Shown one piece after another: positions 1 through 8,691 of a DNA stretch of 48,237 nucleotides (position 1 is its first letter; every line of letters begins with the position of its first letter). Under the pieces are notes generated by a model. That model had not been told where the DNA came from, did not search any database, and was given only the letters and a program-made list of their open reading frames with translations. The translations under genes were made by a program, and so were the position numbers. Source of the DNA: Streptomyces sp. WZ.A104 (GTDB taxonomy: Bacteria > Actinomycetota > Actinomycetes > Streptomycetales > Streptomycetaceae); NCBI RefSeq assembly GCF_002382885.1, contig NZ_NWVL01000063.1:1-48237 (forward strand), given 5' to 3'.

Positions 1-1481
1 GACGCGGGGGGCGTCGGCCGGTCGATACGCTCGGCGCGCAGCGGGAGGGGCGGGGCCTCGCCCGCCGGCGGCCCGGGGCGGTGGCCGTTCCGGCCGGGGG
101 CGGGGGCCTGGGGCGGCTGGGCGGGACCTGCCGACCGGGTCGTAGGGCCGTGCGGCGGGGCGGATGGGGTCGTGCCTTCGACGGGCGGCCGGTGTACGGC
201 GCCGGGAGGCGGCACGGGAGCGCCTTCGGGTGCCGGCCGCGCGTCGGGGTCGGCCCCGAGCAGCGACTGCGGGAGGACCAGGACCGCTTGCGTACCGCCG
301 TAGATGTTGCTCTGGAGGCGGACCGCGATGCCGTGGCGGCGGGCCAGGGCGGAGACGACGAACAGGCCGATCCGGCCGTCCTGGAGGAGGTGGGCGACGT
401 TGACCTGGTCGGGGTCGGAGAGCAGGGCGTTCATCCGCTTCTGCTCGTGGTCCGGCATCCCGAGGCCGCGGTCCTCCACCTCCAGGGCGAGCCCGGCGGT
501 GACGTGCTGGACGCGCAGGAGGACCTGGGTGTGCGGGGCGGAGAACACGGTGGCGTTCTCGACGAGCTCGGCCAGCAGGTGGATCACGTCGGCGACGGCG
601 TGGCCGCGCAGGGTGCCCTCTATCGGCGGGACCAGCTTGACCCGCGGATACTGCTCGACCTCGGCGATGGCCGAGCGCAGGACCTCGGTCATGGTGACCG
701 GATTGCTCCACTGCCGCCGGGAGACGGCCCCGCCGAGGACGGCGAGGTTCTCCGCGTGGCGGCGGATGCGGGTGGCGAGGTGGTCGACGTGGAAGAGGCC
801 CTTGAGGAGGTCGGGGTCCTCGACCTCGTGCTCCAGCTCGTCGAGGATCTGGATCTCGCGGTGGACGAGGGATTGCAGCCGCCGCGCGAGGTTGACGAAG
901 ACCTCGACCTTCTGCTCGTTGCCCGTGCTGCTGAAGAGCTGGGACGCCTGGACGACGGCGGTGACGGAGGCCTCCTGGGCCCGGGCCATCTCCTGCCCGA
1001 GCAGGTCGAAGGCGTCGCCGCCGGCCGCGGCGGGACCCGGTGGGCGGCGTGCGGGAACGGTCTCCCCGCTGCGGAGCTGCTCCACCACCCGTTGCAGCTC
1101 GGCCTGGCCCTGGGCGCTGACGCGCCGGAGGGCGAGGGCGCGGTCCAGGATCTGACCGGCCACCCGGTTGGCGCCGAGGTAGGCGGCCGCGACGGCGGCG
1201 ACCGCCAGGGCCGCCGATCCGCCGAGGGCGGCCCAGAGGCTGGGTGTGGTGGCGACGGCTCCGGCCCGGATGGTGAAGATGACGGCCGCGGCTCCGCTGA
1301 GCACGGCGGCGATGGCCGGGAGCAGCGCGGTCCGCAGCAGTTGAGGGCGTATCCGGGCCTCGGGGGAAGGCTGGGCGGCACGCGGCCTGTTCGCGGCCGG
1401 GTGGGCACGGTTGCCGGGGCGGCCGTGCCGCCCGCCCTCACGGCGGTCCGGTCGCGCTTCGGGTGCGCGAAGTTGAGACAT
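1..1481 (-). CDS. CvnA-like sensor histidine kinase/ATPase (3' end outside window)
   Basis: Membrane-anchored ATP-binding protein of the CvnA type, the kinase-like member of the conservon systems (CvnABCD) of Streptomyces. About 45 basic, proline-rich residues are followed by two closely spaced hydrophobic segments (about residues 48-71 and 82-104) with no room for an external sensor domain. A helical region and a HATPase_c domain follow, with an N-box reading LAELVENA and a G1-type motif DRGLGMP. The C-terminus is a low-complexity Pro/Ala/Gly tail that is still open at base 1. The ATG at 1481 is preceded by GAGGA six bases upstream. The usual partners (roadblock protein, DUF742 protein, small GTPase) would lie to the left and cannot be seen, so membership of a complete conservon is inferred. 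Confidence 0.85.
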   Translation of the reverse strand, partial: MSQLRAPEARPDRREGGRHGRPGNRAHPAANRPRAAQPSPEARIRPQLLRTALLPAIAAVLSGAAAVIFTIRAGAVATTPSLWAALGGSAALAVAAVAAAYLGANRVAGQILDRALALRRVSAQGQAELQRVVEQLRSGETVPARRPPGPAAAGGDAFDLLGQEMARAQEASVTAVVQASQLFSSTGNEQKVEVFVNLARRLQSLVHREIQILDELEHEVEDPDLLKGLFHVDHLATRIRRHAENLAVLGGAVSRRQWSNPVTMTEVLRSAIAEVEQYPRVKLVPPIEGTLRGHAVADVIHLLAELVENATVFSAPHTQVLLRVQHVTAGLALEVEDRGLGMPDHEQKRMNALLSDPDQVNVAHLLQDGRIGLFVVSALARRHGIAVRLQSNIYGGTQAVLVLPQSLLGADPDARPAPEGAPVPPPGAVHRPPVEGTTPSAPPHGPTTRSAGPAQPPQAPAPGRNGHRPGPPAGEAPPLPLRAERIDRPTPPA

Positions 1482-1903
1482 CAGCGTCCTCGGTACAGGG
1501 AGCACCGGGGAGCGGCGGCGGTGTCGGCATCCATACGGCGGCCCCTACGGTGGTCGGTCAGGCTCGGGTCATCGGTCGGGCAGGCCCGAACGTTATGAGC
1601 CCACCGTTGATCACCGGGCACACACGGTAGTCGTCAATGACGTATGCGCGACGGGCAGTTGTCGAACTTGCCCGCCATCCGTCCCACTCTGGTATGACCA
1701 CTCGCACGCACGCCCGATTGCACCCGATTGACCCCGGATCGACATGCACCACCAACGACTGCTCACATGCTGGACACCGCGAGCGCCCGGGCGCCGCGCG
1801 AAGGCGCCGGCTCATCGGTTTACCCGCAGGTAGGGCACCGCCCGACGGACCGGAAGGGCAGGCGGTTACCATATGAGCGCCGCCTAGCTCGAAAGATAAA
1901 CTT
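1482..1903. other. Divergent intergenic region between kinase and gap
   Basis: 422 bp between the leftward kinase gene and rightward gap. It should hold both promoters. No coding frame with convincing codon bias is seen. A possible TACCAT element lies at about 1867-1872 in front of gap, but no clear -35 goes with it. Confidence 0.5.
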
Positions 1904-3349
1904 GTGACTGTCAATGACGACTCGTTCACCAACTGGATGCACCGCGAGGAGATCGCGGAGTCGATGATCCCGATCATCGGGAAGCTGCACCGCGAGCAGG
2001 ACGTCAATGTCCTGCTGCACAGCCGCTCCCTGGTGAACAAGTCGGTGGTCAGCATCCTCAAGACGCACCGCTTCGCCCGGCAGATCGCGGGCGAGGAGCT
2101 CTCGGTCACCGAGACGATGCCCTTCCTCAAGGCTCTGACGACGCTCGATCTCGGCCCCTCCCAGATCGACATAGGCATGCTGGCCGCGACGTACCGGGCC
2201 GACGGGCGCGGACTCTCGGTCGAGGAGTTCACCGCCGAGGCCGTCGCCGGGGCGACCGGCGAGAACAAGATCGAGCGGCGCGAGTCGCGCGATGTCGTGC
2301 TCTACGGCTTCGGCCGCATCGGCCGGCTTCTGGCCCGACTGCTCATCGAGAAGGCCGGTTCGGGCAACGGCCTGCGCCTGCGGGCCATCGTCGTCCGCAA
2401 GGGCTCCGGCCAGGACATCGTCAAGCGCGCCTCGCTGCTGCGGCGCGACTCCATCCACGGTCAGTTCCAGGGCACGATCACCGTCGACGAGGCGAACAGC
2501 AAGATCATCGCCAATGGCAACGAGATCAAGGTGATCTACTCCGACGATCCGACGACGGTCGACTACACGGCGTACGGCATCAAGGACGCCATCCTGATCG
2601 ACAACACCGGCCGGTGGCGCGACCGCGAGGGTCTCTCCAAGCACCTCCAGCCGGGTATCGCCAAGGTCGTGCTCACCGCACCGGGCAAGGGCGACGTCCC
2701 CAACATCGTGCACGGCGTCAACCACGACACGGTCAAGCCGGACGAGCGGATCCTGTCCTGCGCGTCCTGCACGACCAACGCGATCGTCCCGCCCCTGAAG
2801 GCGATGGCGGACGAGTACGGCGTTCTGCGCGGGCACGTGGAGACGGTCCACTCGTACACCAACGACCAGAACCTGCTGGACAACTACCACGGTTCGGACC
2901 GTCGCGGCCGTTCGGCGGCGCTCAACATGGTCATCACCGAGACCGGGGCCGCCTCGGCCGTGGCCAAGGCGCTGCCCGACCTGGACGCCCCGATCACCGG
3001 CAGCTCGATCCGCGTCCCGGTGCCGGACGTCTCGATCGCGATCCTCAGCCTGCGGCTGGAGCGCGAGACCACCCGCGAGGAGGTCCTCGACTACCTGCGC
3101 AACGTGTCGCTGGCCTCGCCGCTCAAGCGCCAGATCGACTTCATCAGCGCGCCGGACGCGGTCTCCAGCGACTTCATCGGCTCGCGCCACGCCTCGATCG
3201 TCGACGCGGGCGCCACCAAGGTCGACGGCGACAACGCGATCCTCTACCTCTGGTACGACAACGAGTTCGGCTACTCGTGCCAGGTCATCCGGGTCGTCCA
3301 GCACGTCTCCGGGGTGGAGTACCCGACGTTCCCGGCCCCGGCGGTCTGA
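1904..3349 (+). CDS. gap: Glyceraldehyde-3-phosphate dehydrogenase, long (about 480 aa) type
   Basis: Cytosolic NAD(P)-dependent oxidation of glyceraldehyde-3-phosphate to 1,3-bisphosphoglycerate, or the reverse. The protein has 481 residues, against about 335 for standard GAPDH. The extra ~125 residues are an N-terminal helical extension found in a distinct group of GAPDHs. The Rossmann motif GFGRIGR is at residues 135-141. The catalytic cysteine is Cys289 in SCTTN, with Cys286 three residues before it. The GTG start at 1904 is the first in the frame that keeps the whole extension, and its Shine-Dalgarno sequence is weak (GAAAG). It is a single-gene unit closed by a strong terminator. The role of the extension, and whether the enzyme works in glycolysis or gluconeogenesis, cannot be read from the sequence. 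Confidence 0.95.
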   Translation: MTVNDDSFTNWMHREEIAESMIPIIGKLHREQDVNVLLHSRSLVNKSVVSILKTHRFARQIAGEELSVTETMPFLKALTTLDLGPSQIDIGMLAATYRADGRGLSVEEFTAEAVAGATGENKIERRESRDVVLYGFGRIGRLLARLLIEKAGSGNGLRLRAIVVRKGSGQDIVKRASLLRRDSIHGQFQGTITVDEANSKIIANGNEIKVIYSDDPTTVDYTAYGIKDAILIDNTGRWRDREGLSKHLQPGIAKVVLTAPGKGDVPNIVHGVNHDTVKPDERILSCASCTTNAIVPPLKAMADEYGVLRGHVETVHSYTNDQNLLDNYHGSDRRGRSAALNMVITETGAASAVAKALPDLDAPITGSSIRVPVPDVSIAILSLRLERETTREEVLDYLRNVSLASPLKRQIDFISAPDAVSSDFIGSRHASIVDAGATKVDGDNAILYLWYDNEFGYSCQVIRVVQHVSGVEYPTFPAPAV

Positions 3350-3373
3350 CCCCGGCGGCAGGCATGCACGTCC

Positions 3374-3412
3374 CCGGTGCCCGGCAGGTCCGCCTGCCGG
3401 GCACCGGCCTTT
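3374..3412 (+). terminator. Intrinsic terminator of gap
   Basis: A perfect 15-bp stem (3374-3388 with 3393-3407) with a 4-nt TCCG loop, followed by CCTTT, 24 bases after the gap stop codon. Confidence 0.85.
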
Positions 3413-3451
3413 GTACGCGAAGGGCACCGGCGTCCGCCCGGGGCGGGGCCG

Positions 3452-3808
3452 CCCGTCACAGGCGTCGGCGTCCAGCCCGGTCAGCGGTGCCCATGCGTAA
3501 CGCAGGGCCCTCGCCACGGCCAGGTCCCGGGTGTGCCGCGACCGGCGGGCGTACACCCGCCGCTTGCCCTGGCACCGCTCGGCGTTGACGCCGTCCAGGT
3601 CGGACCGGGCGTCCGCGCCGGGCGCGGCGCGACCCACGGCATCCACGGCGCGCCTGCCCCGCTCCGGATCGCGGCAGGTCAGCAGCGTACGCGTGCCCGA
3701 GCGGGCCGACACGAGAGCGGGGACCGCGCCGATGCCGCCGTTCGCACCCGCGACCACCGCGGTGGCGCCGGTGAGGTGGGGCACGTCGTCAAGGGTCCGG
3801 GAGCGCAT
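3452..3808 (-). pseudogene. Decayed short-chain dehydrogenase/reductase (SDR)
   Basis: Reading from an ATG at 3808, the first ~70 residues match the start of a classical SDR: LTGATAVVAGANGGIG, with the TGxxxGxG-type nucleotide site altered to AGANGGIG, then TLLTCRDPERGRRAVDAV. About 15 unrelated residues follow, and then a piece resembling the C-terminal end of the same family (RDLAVARALRYAWAPLTG). The whole central catalytic region, including the Ser and Tyr-x3-Lys residues, is missing, so this is an internally deleted relic. The frame stays open past the relic only because it runs antisense to gap. Confidence 0.7.
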
Positions 3809-3864
3809 GGGGCCCGCCTCCCCTGTCAGGCCGCCGCGACCCGTGAGGGGGAGGCTCGGAACCC

Positions 3865-4293
3865 TCAGAGCCGGCCGAGGTCCGAGCTGACCCAGTGCTC
3901 GGGCCGCAGGGTGATCACCACCTGCTCACCGTGGTTCTCCCAGGCGAAGTCCACGTAACCGGCGACCTTCTCGGCCGGAAGATAGCGCGCCGACACCTCC
4001 TCCAGGTCCGCACGCGTGGCGGGGCGGGTGTCGATGACGGGGCCCTCGACGGAGACGTACCGGATCGTCGGTTCGAGCCGATCGACCAGCAGCGTGAACC
4101 GGCCTGCCGCGCCGATCAGTTCGGCCTTGCGCGAGGTGCGGCCGGTCATGATCCACACATCGGCGCCGGGGGTGTACTGGTACCAGATGGGCACGCTGAG
4201 CGGCGCCCGGCCGCTGTCCCGCGCCGCCACGGCCAGGGCGGCCACGTGGGGCTCGGCGAGGAACTGTTCGCGCTCTTCACGGGTGAGTGCCAC
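3865..4293 (-). CDS. Pyridoxamine 5'-phosphate oxidase-fold protein
   Basis: A 142-residue single-domain protein of the PPOX/FMN-binding split-barrel type. Visible family features are the N-terminal REEREQFLAEPHVAALAV segment, the strand pattern around PLSVPIWYQY, and the GRTSRKAELI region that usually contacts the flavin phosphate. Such proteins bind FMN or F420 and act as small reductases or oxidases; the cofactor and substrate here cannot be assigned. The GTG start at 4293 is chosen because GAAGGAG lies seven bases upstream and because the family begins with this TREER segment. It is probably transcribed alone. Confidence 0.8.
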   Translation of the reverse strand: MALTREEREQFLAEPHVAALAVAARDSGRAPLSVPIWYQYTPGADVWIMTGRTSRKAELIGAAGRFTLLVDRLEPTIRYVSVEGPVIDTRPATRADLEEVSARYLPAEKVAGYVDFAWENHGEQVVITLRPEHWVSSDLGRL

Positions 4294-4402
4294 GGCAAAC
4301 TCCTTCGTACGGGGATTCGGGGGGGGCTGCCCCAGTGTGCCCTGAGGCATCGGGCTCGCCCCTGGTGCCGCGCCCGTAGGGCCTGTCGTCCGCGCCCTCC
4401 CC

Positions 4403-4873
4403 CTACGCGGCTCGGGCCTCCCCCTCGGCGCGCCGCACCACAGCCGCGCCGCGCAGTGCGACGGCGCACCAGACGGCCACCAGCACCAGGGCCGCGAGAG
4501 CCAGGGCGGCGACTTCGAGGGGCCCTGGCCGCCACCCGAGGGAGAGCCGTGTGCCGATCAGCACGACGCCGACGACGACCTTCTCCGGGGAGTAGACCGG
4601 AACCCTCGCCGCCACATACCGCAGAACGGCCGCAAGCCCCAGGCCGATCGCGCTCCAGGCGACCAGATACGGCCAGAGCGCTCCCGGAGCGGCGGGCGGC
4701 AGCCCGTACTCCTCGGGGCCGATACGGAACAGGGCGCCGAGCCACCCCAGCACGACCCCCGCGGCGGTGACACCCACCACCCACAGGGCATGGCGCCACA
4801 GGGGGCCGGGGCGCACGGTCTCGTCCTCGTCCAGGGCGTCGACGGGGCCGGAGGAGGCAGCAAGGTCTGTCAC
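4403..4873 (-). CDS. Small four-helix integral membrane protein, unknown function
   Basis: A 156-residue hydrophobic protein. A short acidic N-terminus (DALDEDETVRPG) precedes about four predicted transmembrane segments, roughly residues 28-48, 66-86, 97-108 (weak) and 119-142, and a short charged tail. It looks like an actinobacterial DUF2567-type membrane protein, but that assignment is only a resemblance. It lies 109 bp upstream of the PPOX-fold gene on the same strand. No catalytic motif is visible. Confidence 0.65.
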   Translation of the reverse strand: MTDLAASSGPVDALDEDETVRPGPLWRHALWVVGVTAAGVVLGWLGALFRIGPEEYGLPPAAPGALWPYLVAWSAIGLGLAAVLRYVAARVPVYSPEKVVVGVVLIGTRLSLGWRPGPLEVAALALAALVLVAVWCAVALRGAAVVRRAEGEARAA

Positions 4874-5152
4874 GCTCCGTCAGACGCATGACACCCGCCG
4901 GGCGTTGCTCACCCGAGGAACCGGGGTCGGGGTCGTCCCCGCCGATGCGGCGCACGGCGGCCGACACACCGCCCCCCGAACGACCCAGTCATCGAGTGAT
5001 ATTCATATCGATCATTAAATCTGCCCATACTGTCTCCCCGCGTTTGGTGAGAGCACTCCGCTCATCCGCCCGTCCGGCCGCCTGCCGTGCGGTCATCCGT
5101 GCGGGCCGAACGTGAGCGTGAGACCTTCCCTCCTCATTCCTGAAGAGACACA

Positions 5153-6142
5153 ATGCGTGTTGCCGTAACCGGTGGCGGTGGTTTCCTTGGGTCCCATCTG
5201 TGCGAAGCGCTCCTGCGGCGCGGTGACTCGGTGGTGTGCCTGGACAATTTCTCGACGAGCGATCCCACGAACATCGCCCACCTCGTGTCCGACCCGTCCT
5301 TCGTTCTCCAGCACACCGACGTGAGCGTTTCCGTGGAGGTCGCCGGAGGCGTCGACGCCGTCGCCCACCTGGCGTCCCCCGCCTCCCCGCCCGACTACCC
5401 GAGACAGCCGCTGGAGACCCTCGCGGTCGGCAGCCGGGGCACCGAGAACACCCTGCGACTCGCTCTGCGCCATGACGCCCGCTTCGTCCTCGCGTCGACC
5501 AGCGAGATCTACGGCGACGCGACGACCGTTCCGCTGACCGAGGAATCCCCCGCAGCGCCGACCAACCCGTACGCCGGCACCAAGTGGACCTGTGAGCAGG
5601 TACTCGCAGACCTGTGCCGGCGTGTGCCCGACTTGCGCGTGCTGGCACTGCGGTACTTCAATCCGGCCGGCGCCCACCCCACCGGGCTGCTCGGCGAGGA
5701 CCCGCGTGGTGTGCCGAACAACATCATGCCCTTCCTGGCCCAGGTGGCCGTGGGCCGCCGTGCGGAGCTGAAGGTGTTCGGCGACGACTATCCGACGCCC
5801 GACGGCACAGGTGTGCGCGACTACATCCATGTCGCGGATGTCGCCGACGGGCACCGGGGGGCGCTCGACCACATCGACGACGAACCCGGCATGCGGGTCT
5901 TCAACCTCGGTACCGGCCGCGGCGCCTCCGTCCTGGAGCTCGTACGCACCTTCGAGCAAGTGTCGGGGCGGGCGGTTCCGCACCGCGTCGCCGCGAGCCG
6001 GCCCGGTGACGTCGCGGAACTCGTCGCCGATCCGGCCAAGGCCGCAGCGGCGTGGGGCTGGAGCGCACGGCATGATCTGGCCGCGATGTGCCGCGACGCG
6101 TGGACCTTCCAGCAGCAGAACGCGTACGGCTACGCCCCCTGA
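5153..6142 (+). CDS. NAD-dependent sugar-nucleotide epimerase/dehydratase, apparent chimera
   Basis: An extended-SDR enzyme of 329 residues. The N-terminal half carries the Rossmann motif TGGGGFLG (residues 6-13) and reads like UDP-glucuronate decarboxylases (GSHLCEALLRRGD, HLASPASPPDY, LASTSEIYGD). From about residue 122 onward it reads like UDP-glucose 4-epimerase: NPYAGTK with the catalytic Tyr140-x3-Lys144, RYFNPAGAHPTGLLGEDPRG, and VFGDDYPTPDGTGVRDYIHV. The switch falls at about 5516-5555. The frame is intact and ends with a short NAYGYAP tail. The substrate is uncertain; the C-terminal half, which normally holds sugar specificity, favours a UDP-hexose. ATG at 5153 has a modest GAAGAG site. 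The upstream ~130 bp is AT-rich and probably holds the promoter. It lies directly before the ugd fragment. Confidence 0.85.
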   Translation: MRVAVTGGGGFLGSHLCEALLRRGDSVVCLDNFSTSDPTNIAHLVSDPSFVLQHTDVSVSVEVAGGVDAVAHLASPASPPDYPRQPLETLAVGSRGTENTLRLALRHDARFVLASTSEIYGDATTVPLTEESPAAPTNPYAGTKWTCEQVLADLCRRVPDLRVLALRYFNPAGAHPTGLLGEDPRGVPNNIMPFLAQVAVGRRAELKVFGDDYPTPDGTGVRDYIHVADVADGHRGALDHIDDEPGMRVFNLGTGRGASVLELVRTFEQVSGRAVPHRVAASRPGDVAELVADPAKAAAAWGWSARHDLAAMCRDAWTFQQQNAYGYAP

Positions 6143-6189
6143 CCCGCCCGCTCCTTCGCACCCCCGCCCCCCACACAGGAGAACAGCGC

Positions 6190-6342
6190 ATGCGGCTGAC
6201 CGTCATCGGTACGGGATACCTCGGAGCTGTGCACGCCGCGTGCATGGCCGACATCGGGCACGACGTCCTCGGTGTCGACGTCGACACCGAAAGGATCACG
6301 GTCCTCTCGGAAGGCAGACCTCCGTTCTACGAGCCGGGTTTC
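6190..6342 (+). pseudogene. ugd: 5' fragment of UDP-glucose 6-dehydrogenase (ugd)
   Basis: After an AGGAG site, an ATG at 6190 begins a clear UDP-glucose dehydrogenase N-terminus: the GTGYLGAVHAACMADIGHDV nucleotide fold, then GVDVDTERI and SEGRPPFYEPGF. The match stops at about residue 51. The frame then continues into sequence that is antisense to the beta-helix lipoprotein gene. The remaining ~400 residues of the enzyme, including the catalytic Cys and Lys, are absent, so no function remains. Its place just after the epimerase gene fits a former sugar-nucleotide operon. Confidence 0.85.
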
Positions 6343-6951
6343 GCTGATGCGTACGTCTCCGTAGCCCGCGGTGGCCCCCTTCTCCGCGCCGATGCTGATG
6401 CCGTTCTGGAAGCCGCGCGCCTCCACATCGGTGATCCTGATGTGGTCGAGCCGACGGCCGCCCGGAAGGCTGTTGCGGAAGGCGATGCCCACCCCTTCCC
6501 GCAGCGCCTTGGCGTCCCCGACCAGCGAGACGTTCCTGACCTCGACGCCTGCGGTGTTGCGCACGGTGATGCCGGAACTGCCACGTGGCGCGATCGTGGC
6601 GCGGCCCTTGCCGTAGGACTCGATCACGACGGGCTGGGCCGGACTGCCCGCCTCGCCCTTGTCCAGCGTGACACTGCCGCGGAACCGCGCGCCGCCCTTG
6701 AGCCGGAGCCGGTCGCCGGGCTGGAAGCGCACACTGTTCGCGTGGTCGAGGGTCCGCCAGGGCTTCTCCGGGGAGAGGCCGTCGTTCCCGTCGTCCCCGT
6801 CCGGGCTGACGTAGAACACGTACGGACCACCGGTGGCGGGGCGGGGCGGCCGGTAGACCCCGGGGACGTCGCACCCGGTCAGCAGCAGGAGTGCCGCGAC
6901 CGAGACCCCGGCGGCGACTTTCGTCACCGCGCTCCGCTTCACCGCGTTCAA
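6343..6951 (-). pseudogene. 5' fragment of right-handed beta-helix lipoprotein gene
   Basis: From a TTG at 6951 (with GGGGAG directly upstream) the frame encodes a lipoprotein signal peptide: basic start KRS, a hydrophobic core, and the lipobox LLTGC. An extracellular right-handed parallel beta-helix segment follows (YVSPDGDDGNDGLSPEKPWRT, then repeated coil strands such as GITVRNTAGVEVRNVSLVG). Related proteins act on or bind polysaccharides. After about residue 203 (GYGDVRISET) the similarity ends and the frame runs antisense through ugd until 6130. Several hundred residues of the usual C-terminal half are missing. A secreted truncated product is possible but probably non-functional. Confidence 0.75.
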
Positions 6952-7079
6952 GAGCTCCCCCTAGGGACGTTTCCGGGTCACATCCAGCACACAACGCACC
7001 AGAGTGCCAGAAATGACCCTTATAAAACGCCCGCGACGGCGCGGCATCCGAGTCACGTCACGGGCGCCCCCGCCGGCCC

Positions 7080-8279
7080 TCAGCGATCACCCGCGAGGTC
7101 GAGGTCGCGCTGGGGGGCATCATCGGGAATCCTGGCGGTCCGGGGCGACCGCCACGAGGGGGCGACGGGCCGGGACACCCCGCGCCACCAGGGGTCGGAT
7201 GGCAGCTCCCCCGAAGGCTCGAACGGTTCGCCCGGCCGGGGGAACGCCATGGCCTGGCCCTCCTCCTCGCCGGCGTCCCTGGACCACTCGGCCGGCTCCG
7301 CCCAGGCATGCGGCGCCAGGTTGAAGGTGCCCCAGTGGATCGGCAGCATCACGCCGTGCGGACGGCCGCCCTGGAGATCCAGGTGGGCGCGCATCCCCTC
7401 GGCCGGGGTCATGTGGATGTCCGGCCAGTACTCCGAGTACGCACCGATCTGGATCATGGTCGCGTCGAAGGGCCCGTGCTCGGCGCCGATGTCCCGGAAG
7501 CCGGGGAAATACCCGGTGTCCCCGCTGTGGTAGATCCGGTGCTCCGGGCCCGCGACGGCCCACGAGGCCCAGAGGGTGTGCTGCTGGTTGCGCAGTCCGC
7601 GGCCGCAGAAGTGGCGGGCCGGGGTGGCGGTGAGGCTGATCCCGGCGACCTTCACGGTCTCGTTCCAGTCGAGCTCGCGCAGCCGGTCGGCGGGCACGCC
7701 CCAGCGCTCCAGGTGGGCCCCGACGCCGAGCGGCACGGCGAAGACGGTGTCCGTGCCCGCCAGCGCCCGGATCGTCGGCAGGTCGAGGTGGTCGTAGTGG
7801 TCGTGCGAGATCACGACGACATCGACGGGACCGAGTACGCCCAGCGGCAGCGGCACGGGGTGCAGGCGCTTGGGCCCGGCGAACGGGAACGGGGAACAGC
7901 GCTCGCCCCAGACCGGGTCGAACAGCACCCGGCGGCCGTCGATCTCCGCGAGGACGCTGGAGTGCCCCATCCAGGTCAGCCGCAGCCCCGTCGCGGGCGG
8001 TGCGGCCAGATCGGCGAGGGTCGTCGGGTGGACGGGCACGGTGCCGGTGGGCGCTCTGCGGGCCCGCTGCTCCTTCTGGAAGTAGATCTTCGCGAACTCC
8101 AGCGTGGAGCCGGAGGGCCGGGTCCGGGCGCCCACCGGGTTCTGGAACGTCCCGTCGACGAAATTCGGTGAGCGGCGGATGCGCTCCATCCGCGCTCCGG
8201 CCGGATCAGCCCCGAAGGACTCGGTGCGCATCGAACGAATTTTCGTTCGGAGGGTGGGGAAGTAGTCAGCGCCGGTCAC
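7080..8279 (-). CDS. MBL-fold metallohydrolase (NAPE-PLD/UlaG-like)
   Basis: A 399-residue cytosolic metallo-beta-lactamase-fold hydrolase. The zinc motif SHDHYDHLD places HxHxDH at residues 159-164. Further family motifs are GHSSVLAEIDGRRVLFDPVW, the later ligand in TPARHFCGRG, YHSGDTGYFPGF and the final PIHWGTF. This layout matches the Lactamase_B_2 group that includes N-acyl-phosphatidylethanolamine phospholipase D and related phosphodiesterases; the natural substrate is unknown. The GTG start at 8279 follows AGGAG at a good distance. An ATG 48 bases further in (MRTESFG) is a possible alternative start. Confidence 0.85.
   Translation of the reverse strand: MTGADYFPTLRTKIRSMRTESFGADPAGARMERIRRSPNFVDGTFQNPVGARTRPSGSTLEFAKIYFQKEQRARRAPTGTVPVHPTTLADLAAPPATGLRLTWMGHSSVLAEIDGRRVLFDPVWGERCSPFPFAGPKRLHPVPLPLGVLGPVDVVVISHDHYDHLDLPTIRALAGTDTVFAVPLGVGAHLERWGVPADRLRELDWNETVKVAGISLTATPARHFCGRGLRNQQHTLWASWAVAGPEHRIYHSGDTGYFPGFRDIGAEHGPFDATMIQIGAYSEYWPDIHMTPAEGMRAHLDLQGGRPHGVMLPIHWGTFNLAPHAWAEPAEWSRDAGEEEGQAMAFPRPGEPFEPSGELPSDPWWRGVSRPVAPSWRSPRTARIPDDAPQRDLDLAGDR
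8232..8249. repeat. 18-bp palindrome inside the 5' end of the MBL gene
   Basis: CGAACGAA and TTCGTTCG are perfect 8-bp arms around a central TT. It lies about 11-16 codons inside the chosen frame. If translation starts at the later ATG, it would sit in the leader and could be an operator. Confidence 0.5.
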
Positions 8280-8691
8280 AACATCTCCTGAGGGAGTCGG
8301 TGTCGTCTCATTATGGTCGGGCTGTACGGCAAGGCGAGAAATGGATGGTGAACGGAGCAGCCGATCCGGCCACCGGCCGCGGGCGGTCGCCCCCGTCCGG
8401 ATACTCGCCCCGCGCATCCCGGTGCTCACTGATCAGGACCTGCGCCACGGCATCGTCCGACGACCTCCGGCCGAGGTTCGGCCGTGCTCCCTCCGTGGGT
8501 TCCCAACCCGTCATGCACGATCCAACGTCCGGGTGAACCGGAGGATTCCGACCCCCTCGGCCGGTCCTGTCACTTCCCTCGGCCCCCGTTACGTCCTCGT
8601 GGTGAACGTCGCGTCCCGGGCCCGGCCCGCCGGGACTGCCGCCGGCCACCGAGCCGCCGCCCGTGCCGCCGCTGACCTGGCCCATTGGTCG
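8280..8691. other. Intergenic region, no supported gene
   Basis: A 412-bp region between the MBL gene and the inverted-repeat element. A possible MBL promoter (-) has a CATAAT-like -10 at 8310-8315. A leftward open frame of about 120 codons (8311-8685) lacks a ribosome binding site and recognisable motifs, and is not called. Confidence 0.4.

Noticed and set aside
8311..8685. Leftward frame of about 124 codons in the MBL-MITE gap
   Set aside because: No ribosome binding site, no motif, compositionally like non-coding GC-rich sequence. A decayed gene cannot be excluded.
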